DNA of 64,000 nucleotides, taken from positions 29,844 to 93,843 of the forward strand of contig NZ_AFPB01000181.1 in assembly GCF_000218485.1 (NCBI RefSeq), given 5' to 3'. The notes beneath the pieces are model-generated. The model worked only from the letters and a program-made list of their open reading frames with translations, searched no databases and was not told where the DNA came from. Positions 58,345 through 64,000 of the stretch are shown piece after piece. A program made the position numbers and the translations under genes. The stretch comes from Aquimarina agarivorans. Its GTDB lineage: Bacteria; Bacteroidota; Bacteroidia; Flavobacteriales; Flavobacteriaceae. Positions within the stretch are counted from its first letter, which is position 1. Every line of letters starts with the position of its first letter.

Positions 58345-59301
58345 ATGAATTACTTCGATATAAATGATATTAACAACCTATCCGAGTGGATAGATGAAGC
58401 AATAACTTTAAAAAAAGCTCCCTTATCACAAAAGTCATTAGGGAAAGACAAAACAATTTGTTTGTTATTTTTTAATAATAGCCTTCGTACACGTTTAAGT
58501 ACTCAAAAAGCAGCCATGAATTTAGGAATGAACGTTATGGTTATGAATTTTGGAGCTGAAGGTTGGCAGCTGGAGTATGGCGATGGTGAAATTATGGATC
58601 AAGGAAAGTCGGAGCATGTAATTGAAGCAGCACAAGTGGTATCCCAATATTGTGATATTATTGCTATTCGCGCTTTTGCCAAATTTGAAAATAAAAAAGA
58701 CGATTATCAGGAGCAAGTGCTAAGTGCATTTATAAAGTACGCTTCGGTTCCAATATTGAATATGGAAAGTGCTATTGGTCATCCATTACAAGCATTAACG
58801 GATATGATCACTATAGCGGAACACCATAAAAAATCAAAACCCAAAGTGGTATTAAGTTGGGCGCCACACCCCAAATCATTACCTCAGGCAGTAGCAAATA
58901 GTTTTGCACAATACGCCAATGCTTCAGATTTTGATTTTGTAATAACTCATCCCGAAGGTTATGAACTAGATCCTCAATTTGTTGGGAAAGCTACGGTAAC
59001 TAATAATCAAGAAGAAGCCTTTAAAGATGCCGATTTTATTTACGTAAAAAACTGGAGCCCATTTGCTGATGCGAATTATGGGAAAGTAATTAATACAGAT
59101 TCAAGTTGGAAAATTACTGCTAAAAAAATGGCATTAACCAATAACGGGAAGTTTATGCACTGCTTACCAGTGCGTCGAAATGTTATTGTAGATGATGCAG
59201 TTATTGATAGTGAAAATTCACTTGTAATTCAGCAAGCCAATAACCGAACTTACGCGGCTCAAGTAGCAATTAAAAAAATATTGGAATCAATTAATAATTA
59301 A
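58345..59301 (+). CDS. argF': N-acylornithine carbamoyltransferase (acetyl- or succinyl-)
   Basis: This enzyme carbamoylates N-acylornithine, a variant route found in Bacteroidota and Xanthomonas. The 318-residue protein has FFNNSLRTRLSTQKAAMNLG near residues 35-54 (carbamoyl-phosphate S-x-R-T-R analogue), AIGHPLQALTDM near 143-154, WAPHPKSLPQAV near 171-182, THPEGYELDPQFVG, and HCLPVRRNVIVDD near 271-283. At the position where I recall Bacteroides SOTCase having Pro and Xanthomonas AOTCase Glu (K-P-E-H versus T-E-E-H), this protein has Ser (GKSEH). I start at ATG 58345; an upstream in-frame start at 58297 lies in the terminator. Confidence 0.93.
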   Translation: MNYFDINDINNLSEWIDEAITLKKAPLSQKSLGKDKTICLLFFNNSLRTRLSTQKAAMNLGMNVMVMNFGAEGWQLEYGDGEIMDQGKSEHVIEAAQVVSQYCDIIAIRAFAKFENKKDDYQEQVLSAFIKYASVPILNMESAIGHPLQALTDMITIAEHHKKSKPKVVLSWAPHPKSLPQAVANSFAQYANASDFDFVITHPEGYELDPQFVGKATVTNNQEEAFKDADFIYVKNWSPFADANYGKVINTDSSWKITAKKMALTNNGKFMHCLPVRRNVIVDDAVIDSENSLVIQQANNRTYAAQVAIKKILESINN

Positions 59302-59331
59302 TTTGTAACCAAATCATAATTTTTTATTATT

Positions 59332-59408
59332 AGCCAACAGCCAACAGCCAACAGCCAACAGCCAACAGCCAACAGCCAACAGCCAACAGCCAACAGCCAA
59401 CAGCCAAC
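59332..59408 (+). repeat. Eleven perfect tandem copies of AGCCAAC before argB
   Basis: Seventy-seven bases consist of exactly 11 copies of the heptamer AGCCAAC. The array ends 11 bases before the argB ATG (59420), filling most of the argF'-argB gap. The perfect identity suggests a recently expanded, length-variable array. It is the most regular of the heptad arrays in this operon. Confidence 0.95.
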
Positions 59409-59419
59409 AAAAAGACTAA

Positions 59420-60199
59420 ATGGAAAAATTATTAGTAGCTAAAATAGGAGGTAACATAGTTGATAATGAAGTAGCTTTAGAACATTTCTTAAAAGAATTT
59501 GCAGCTATTGATCAGCCCAAAATATTGATTCATGGAGGAGGAAAAATTGCTACGCGTATCGCGGAAAAATTGGGAGTAAAAACTCAAATGATTAATGGTC
59601 GCCGTATCACGTCCAGGGAAAATTTGGATATTGTAGTTCAGTTATACGCTGGATTAATAAATAAGAATATTGTGGCGGCTTTACAAGCAACGGAAAATTG
59701 TAATGCTATTGGGTTTACAGGAGCCGATGCTAACTTAATTAAAGCAATTAAAAGACCCGTAAAAGATATCGACTATGGTTTTGTTGGTGATGTTACCGAG
59801 GTAAATGAGGATCGGATTCATCAGTTTTTAGCCAATGGGCTAACACCAGTTTTTTGTGCCATAACGCACGATCAAAACGGACAGCTGTTTAATACCAATG
59901 CGGATACAATAGCATCTAAAATTGCAGTAGCTTTAAGTGCGTATTACGAAGTCTCTTTGTATTATTGTTTCGAATTAAAGGGAGTGTTGAAAGACATTAA
60001 TGATAAAGATTCCGTTATTGAAAAGATTAATACCGCTACATACAACGAATTAAAATTGAAGGGTATTATTGCCGACGGCATGCTTCCTAAAATGGAAAAT
60101 TGTTTTGACGCCCTTCAAAAGGGTGTGGCTCAAGTTCACATAGCAAATGCAACCTTTGTCACCAATCAAAATGTAGTGCATACTACTTTAACAATGTAA
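59420..60199 (+). CDS. argB: Acylglutamate kinase
   Basis: ArgB phosphorylates N-acylglutamate, the second step of arginine synthesis and often the feedback-controlled one. The 259-residue protein has VAKIGGNIVDNE near residues 6-17, ILIHGGGKIATRIAEKLG near 35-52, NGRRITSRENLDIVV near 59-73, FTGADANLI near 98-106, NTNADTIASKIAVAL near 158-172, and GMLPKMENCFDAL near 219-231. It is short at the N-terminus and lacks the arginine-binding N-terminal helix of long ArgB proteins, so strong arginine feedback is less likely. An 11-copy heptamer array precedes it. Confidence 0.94.
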   Translation: MEKLLVAKIGGNIVDNEVALEHFLKEFAAIDQPKILIHGGGKIATRIAEKLGVKTQMINGRRITSRENLDIVVQLYAGLINKNIVAALQATENCNAIGFTGADANLIKAIKRPVKDIDYGFVGDVTEVNEDRIHQFLANGLTPVFCAITHDQNGQLFNTNADTIASKIAVALSAYYEVSLYYCFELKGVLKDINDKDSVIEKINTATYNELKLKGIIADGMLPKMENCFDALQKGVAQVHIANATFVTNQNVVHTTLTM

Positions 60200-60209
60200 T
60201 TTATAATTA

Positions 60210-61280
60210 ATGACTATAGCCGAATTAACTGAGGAAGCCATTGAATTTTTAAGACAATTAATTCAAACACAATCCTTTTCAAAAGAAGAGCAATCGACAG
60301 CCCTTTTAATTGAAGATTGGTTTAAAAAGAAAGAAATTCCATTTCAAAGACAAGGCAACAACATTTGGGCTTTTAATAAATTTTATGACAAAGCTAAGCC
60401 AACTATTTTACTAAATTCACATCATGATACGGTAAAGCCCAATAAAAATTATACCAGAAATCCTTTTGAAGCTACTATTGAAGATGGAAAGTTATATGGC
60501 TTAGGAAGTAACGATGCAGGAGGGTGTTTAGTTTCGCTTATGGCTACTTTTGCTTATTTTTATGAGCGTGCAGATATGGTATATAATTTGATTATTGCAC
60601 CAACTGCCGAAGAAGAAATTTCAGGACTTAATGGAATCAAAAATATTGTGAATCAATTTGAAAATATTGAATTCGCAATTGTTGGCGAACCTACATTATT
60701 GGATTTGGCTGTTGCCGAAAAAGGACTTTTGGTGCTTGACATAACAATAAAAGGAACGGCGGGTCATGCAGCACATCGTTATGATGATCAAGCAATATTT
60801 AACGCACTTCCTGTGTTAGAATGGTTTAAAACGTATGAATTTCCTAAAATTTCGGATCAACTGGGTAAAGTAAAAATGACTGTAACTCAAATTAATGCGG
60901 GTTCTCAACATAATGTAGTCCCTGGTGAGCTAAATTTGGTAGTTGATTGTAGAGTGACTGATAAATATCAAAATAAAGAAGTGTTCGAAATTATAAACAC
61001 TGCTATTGGAACGGATAAAGTACTCGTAAAGCCACGATCTTTTCGTTTAAATAGCTCGTCTATTTCTCCTGAGCACCCTGTTGTAAAAGCAGGAATAGCA
61101 ATGGGTAAACAAACCTATGGATCTCCAACGCTTTCTGATCAAACAAACTTGACCTGTCCTTCATTAAAAATGGGCCCTGGAGACAGCAAACGTTCGCATG
61201 CTGCAGATGAGTTCATTTTTATAAATGAAATTGAAGAAGGAATAAAAACGTATATTGAATTATTAGATAAAATTCTTTGA
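60210..61280 (+). CDS. argE: M20 family deacylase, acylornithine/acylcitrulline deacetylase type
   Basis: The 356-residue M20 metallopeptidase removes the N-acyl group in the pathway; after argF' its likely substrate is N-acylcitrulline. Metal and catalytic motifs are LLNSHHDTVKP near residues 70-80 (His-x-Asp), YGLGSNDAGGCLVSL near 95-109 (bridging Asp), the catalytic EEE in PTAEEEISGLNG near 131-142, and AIVGEPT near 155-161. The dimerisation domain carries GTAGHAAH near 186-193. It begins 10 bases after argB. Confidence 0.9.
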   Translation: MTIAELTEEAIEFLRQLIQTQSFSKEEQSTALLIEDWFKKKEIPFQRQGNNIWAFNKFYDKAKPTILLNSHHDTVKPNKNYTRNPFEATIEDGKLYGLGSNDAGGCLVSLMATFAYFYERADMVYNLIIAPTAEEEISGLNGIKNIVNQFENIEFAIVGEPTLLDLAVAEKGLLVLDITIKGTAGHAAHRYDDQAIFNALPVLEWFKTYEFPKISDQLGKVKMTVTQINAGSQHNVVPGELNLVVDCRVTDKYQNKEVFEIINTAIGTDKVLVKPRSFRLNSSSISPEHPVVKAGIAMGKQTYGSPTLSDQTNLTCPSLKMGPGDSKRSHAADEFIFINEIEEGIKTYIELLDKIL

Positions 61281-61343
61281 TTTTTTAAACGGTACGCTTT
61301 TAGCAATTGACTATTAGCTATTTTAAATCAAAAACATTGAAAA

Positions 61344-61378
61344 GCTAAAAGCCAACTGCTTATAGCCTAAAGCCATAA
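61344..61378 (+). repeat. Heptad repeat before argH (GCYNANA-type x5)
   Basis: Five in-phase heptamers: GCTAAAA, GCCAACT, GCTTATA, GCCTAAA, GCCATAA. The array ends three bases before the argH ATG (61382). GCCAACT echoes the AGCCAAC unit before argB. Confidence 0.65.
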
Positions 61379-61381
61379 AAT

Positions 61382-62659
61382 ATGAAACTTTGGAGTAAAG
61401 GATTACCAACAGATCAAAAAATCGATTTTTTTACCGTAGGAAATGATCGGATATTGGATTTAGTAATTGCAAAATATGATGTAAAAGCTACGTTAGCGCA
61501 TGGTAAAATGTTGCATAAAGTAGGTTTGTTGTCTGATAAGGACATTCAAGGAATTGAAAAAGGGCTAAATGAACTTGCTGCAGAAATTGAAGCGGGTACA
61601 TTTATTATTGGTAATGAATTTGAGGATGTACATTCAAAAATTGAATTTGAATTAACCCAGCGCATTGGCGATGCAGGTAAACGAATTCATACAGCGCGTT
61701 CTCGTAACGACCAAGTGTTAACAGCCATGCATTTGTACTTAAAGGATGAGCTTTCGGACATTAAGGCAAGTGTAAAGGAATTAGGTGTGGTACTTCTGGC
61801 TGCAGCCGAAAAATATAAAACAATTTTATTACCAGGATATACACATTTACAAATAGCCATGCCAAGTTCATTTGGTTTGTGGTTTTCTGCTTATGCTGAA
61901 AGTTTTGTGGATGATTTATATTTCGTAAATGCGGCTTACAAAGTAGTTGATCAAAATCCATTGGGTAGTGCGGCAGGTTACGGTAGTTCGTTTCCAATTG
62001 ATAGGGAATATACTACCCAAGCACTTGATTTTACTACTTTAAAATACAATGTGGTAGCCGCTCAAATGAGCCGCGGAAAAGCCGAAAAGTCAACGGCTTT
62101 TGCCATGAGTGCCGTAGCAGGAACGTTATCAAAATTAGCCATGGATGTATGTTTGTACATGAGTCAAAATTTTGGTTTTATGAGTATTCCTGGCGAGTTT
62201 ACTACGGGCTCAAGTATTATGCCTCACAAAAAAAATCCTGATGTTTTTGAACTAATTAGAGGAAAATGTAATCGCATTCAGGCTTTGCCTTATGAGTTAA
62301 GTTTACTTACAAATAATTTGCCTAGTGGGTATCATAGGGATTTACAACTTTTAAAAGAAGGTATCGTTCCAGCCATTCAGGATTTAAAAGCATCATTGGA
62401 ATTAGCAATATATGCACTTAAAAATGTTGAAGTAAATGATGGTATTCTTCAAGATGATAAATACGATTATTTATTTAGTGTGGATACCTTGAATGAACTT
62501 GTTCAACAAGGAATGACCTTTAGGGATGCGTACGTTAAAATTGGATTAGCAATTGAAAACGGAAACTACAAGCCTATAAAAAACACTAAACACACGCATA
62601 TCGGTAGCATCAATAATATAGGATTGGATGCTATAAAAGAAAAATTAACGGAAGCATAA
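61382..62659 (+). CDS. argH: Argininosuccinate lyase
   Basis: ArgH cleaves argininosuccinate to arginine and fumarate, the last step. The 425-residue protein has EFEDVHSKIEFELTQRIG near residues 80-97, HTARSRNDQVLTAMHLYL near 103-120, LPGYTHLQIAMPSSFG near 149-164, and the superfamily signature TTGSSIMPHKKNPDVFELIRG near 274-294. It ends the arginine block. Length is slightly below E. coli ArgH (457) but normal for Bacteroidota. Confidence 0.95.
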   Translation: MKLWSKGLPTDQKIDFFTVGNDRILDLVIAKYDVKATLAHGKMLHKVGLLSDKDIQGIEKGLNELAAEIEAGTFIIGNEFEDVHSKIEFELTQRIGDAGKRIHTARSRNDQVLTAMHLYLKDELSDIKASVKELGVVLLAAAEKYKTILLPGYTHLQIAMPSSFGLWFSAYAESFVDDLYFVNAAYKVVDQNPLGSAAGYGSSFPIDREYTTQALDFTTLKYNVVAAQMSRGKAEKSTAFAMSAVAGTLSKLAMDVCLYMSQNFGFMSIPGEFTTGSSIMPHKKNPDVFELIRGKCNRIQALPYELSLLTNNLPSGYHRDLQLLKEGIVPAIQDLKASLELAIYALKNVEVNDGILQDDKYDYLFSVDTLNELVQQGMTFRDAYVKIGLAIENGNYKPIKNTKHTHIGSINNIGLDAIKEKLTEA

Positions 62660-62725
62660 ATACTAAAAAACTTTCTGATTAGTTTTAATAATATTGTGTT
62701 AAAACCACCACTAAAAATAGTACTT

Positions 62726-63913
62726 ATGAAACTAATTACAACATCACTGTTATTATCGGTTACCTTTTTTTCGCTTGCGCAGAAGAAAGAAATAAAAGAA
62801 GCTGAAAAATTAATAAATGCTTCAAAATTTGAAGCAGCCAAACCTTTTATTAAAGCAGCAGAGGCCAATGAAGCGAAAATAAAGCCAACAGACAAATCTA
62901 AATTATACCGATTGAAAGCGTTGGCATTTTCTGGAAATAAGGATAAAGCAACCTTGTCGGATTATAAAACGGCTATTGATGCTTACAACAAAGTATTATC
63001 TGTTGAAAAAGCTACAAAAAGTATCAAGTATACCACGGAAGCATTGGATGGCTTAAATAAAATTAACTATGCTATTGAAACAAAAGCACAAAATTCAATA
63101 GGTAGCGGAGCTTATGATGAAGCGGCTACGTTATTTGAGTATTTATATAGCCAAAATGCCAAGGATACGATCTATTTGTACAATACAGCCATAAGTCAAG
63201 TAAAGGCGAAAAAATACGAAGAATCCTTAGCTACATACCAAAAACTATTGGATATGGGATATACGGATCAAGGGGTTAAATATATTGCGAAAAATATATC
63301 TACTGGTACTGACGAAGAAATACAAACTAAAGCCGATATGGATGCTTTAGTAGCAAAAGGAATGTATACAAATCCTAGAGAAGAGGAAAAGTTGTCAAAA
63401 AAGGGCTTGATTGCGAAGGATATGGCTTTAATTTATAAAAGCCAAGGGAATGAAGCCAAAGCAGCTGAATATTTTGCAATCGCCAAGCAAGAAAACCCAA
63501 AGGATGAATCTATTACCGCAGCTGAAATTAATATGTACTTAGTAAAAGGTGTTGAATATACAAAGGTAAAAGACGAAGAGAATGCGATTAAGTATTACAA
63601 AAAAGCACTTGCCATCAATCCTGCAAATGCAGATGCTAACTATAATGTTTCAGCAATATACTTGCAAAAAGATGGTCCATTAGTTGATAAAATTAATGCG
63701 TTAAATAAAACAAAAGCTGCGGATAGTCAATATCAAAAATTAAGAAAAGAGCGTAAAGAAAATTTTACTAAAGCTATTCCTTACATGGAAAAATACTTAG
63801 AAGCTAATCCAGAAGATAAAGCTTATGCAAATAACTTACTGTCCATTTACAAATTAGTTAAAAGTGAAAAAGTAGAAGCTTTTAAAAGCAAAATATGGTT
63901 TATAATGCGTTAA
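62726..63913 (+). CDS. Exported tetratricopeptide-repeat protein
   Basis: The 395-residue product starts at ATG 62726 with a signal peptide (MKLITTSLLLSVTFFSLAQ), so it is probably periplasmic. A TTG 30 bases earlier is less likely. Helical TPR-like repeats run through the rest, for example DTIYLYNTAISQVKAKKYEESLATYQKLL (near residues 145-173, by position) and the canonical ENAIKYYKKALAINPANADANYN repeat near 285-307. It mediates protein-protein contacts; partner unknown. The last residues (SKIWFIMR) look unlike the preceding pattern, so a small 3' frame change is possible but not shown. Confidence 0.85.
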   Translation: MKLITTSLLLSVTFFSLAQKKEIKEAEKLINASKFEAAKPFIKAAEANEAKIKPTDKSKLYRLKALAFSGNKDKATLSDYKTAIDAYNKVLSVEKATKSIKYTTEALDGLNKINYAIETKAQNSIGSGAYDEAATLFEYLYSQNAKDTIYLYNTAISQVKAKKYEESLATYQKLLDMGYTDQGVKYIAKNISTGTDEEIQTKADMDALVAKGMYTNPREEEKLSKKGLIAKDMALIYKSQGNEAKAAEYFAIAKQENPKDESITAAEINMYLVKGVEYTKVKDEENAIKYYKKALAINPANADANYNVSAIYLQKDGPLVDKINALNKTKAADSQYQKLRKERKENFTKAIPYMEKYLEANPEDKAYANNLLSIYKLVKSEKVEAFKSKIWFIMR

Positions 63914-63934
63914 ATATTAAACGTTTTAATGATC

Positions 63935-63970
63935 AAAAAAAAGAGGCTATATTTATGATAGCTCTTTTTT
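63935..63970 (+). terminator. Factor-independent terminator after the TPR gene
   Basis: AAAAAAAAGAGGCTAT pairs with ATAGCTCTTTTTT with one bulged G around a 7-base loop, and the right arm ends in T6. It lies 22 bases after the TPR gene stop. Confidence 0.8.
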
Positions 63971-64000
63971 GTATCATTTTTTATTTTTTCTTATGACTAT

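Noticed and set aside
59332..59408. AGCCAAC array as a CRISPR
   Set aside because: The unit is 7 bases with no spacers; it is a simple tandem repeat.
63880..63913. Frame shift at the end of the TPR gene
   Set aside because: The last eight residues look atypical, but no conserved sequence was recognised in the other frames downstream, so a break is not supported.

Overview
The window comes from an AT-rich member of the Bacteroidota, most likely family Flavobacteriaceae. The evidence is the gene content: PorQ, PorP/SprF and type IX secretion sorting domains, DUF4249 beside a TonB receptor, monomeric isocitrate dehydrogenase, a DUF6095-type small membrane protein beside murQ, and an N-acylornithine carbamoyltransferase-type arginine pathway. 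Promoters of the Bacteroidota form (TAnnTTTG as -7 box) and the near absence of Shine-Dalgarno sequences agree. TTG starts are frequent. No rRNA, tRNA, CRISPR array, transposase or phage gene was seen.

Layout. 0.2-11.5 kb is mostly minus strand: a frame-broken moeA, a secreted coiled-coil protein, DUF6095/murQ (with a convergent DinB-like gene), a DUF4249 lipoprotein with its TonB receptor, monomeric icd, and rplS. An 868-base gene-free gap follows. From 12.3 kb onward every gene is on the plus strand: a small exported protein, ftsK, lolA-like, lptF/G-like, a RibB with a degenerate GTP cyclohydrolase half, porQ-cmk, a DUF1800/DUF1501 pair, a T9SS trio (type B adhesin, PorP/SprF, OmpA), and rpsA with a structured leader.

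32.5-62.7 kb is an arginine/proline biosynthesis block. It starts with a promoter and a 34-codon leader ORF, then GNAT-argG-argC-argD-proA-proB and a strong terminator. It resumes at 58.3 kb with its own promoter as argF'-argB-argE-argH. Between the halves sits an 18.8-kb capsule/exopolysaccharide locus: ugd, manC, fcl, gmd, Wzx flippase, acetyltransferases, glycosyltransferases, Wzy polymerase, FrhB-like protein plus pyruvyltransferase, WecA-like initiating transferase, Wzc tyrosine kinase, and a lipocalin-like lipoprotein. The predicted polymer can draw on UDP-glucuronate and GDP-fucose/GDP-mannose and may carry acetyl and pyruvyl groups.

The most unusual structure is a set of heptanucleotide-periodic arrays lying directly before the start codons of argG, argD, proA, argB and argH, each with its own consensus and present on both sides of the polysaccharide insertion; argB has 11 perfect copies of AGCCAAC. 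Other points of note are the leader ORF whose end forms alternative pairings, a possible pseudoknot in the rpsA leader, and at least seven single-base frame breaks (moeA; three in ugd; wzy; the WecA-like gene; the lipocalin gene), six of them in the polysaccharide locus and most in T or A runs. These could be sequencing errors, decay, or homopolymer-based switching.
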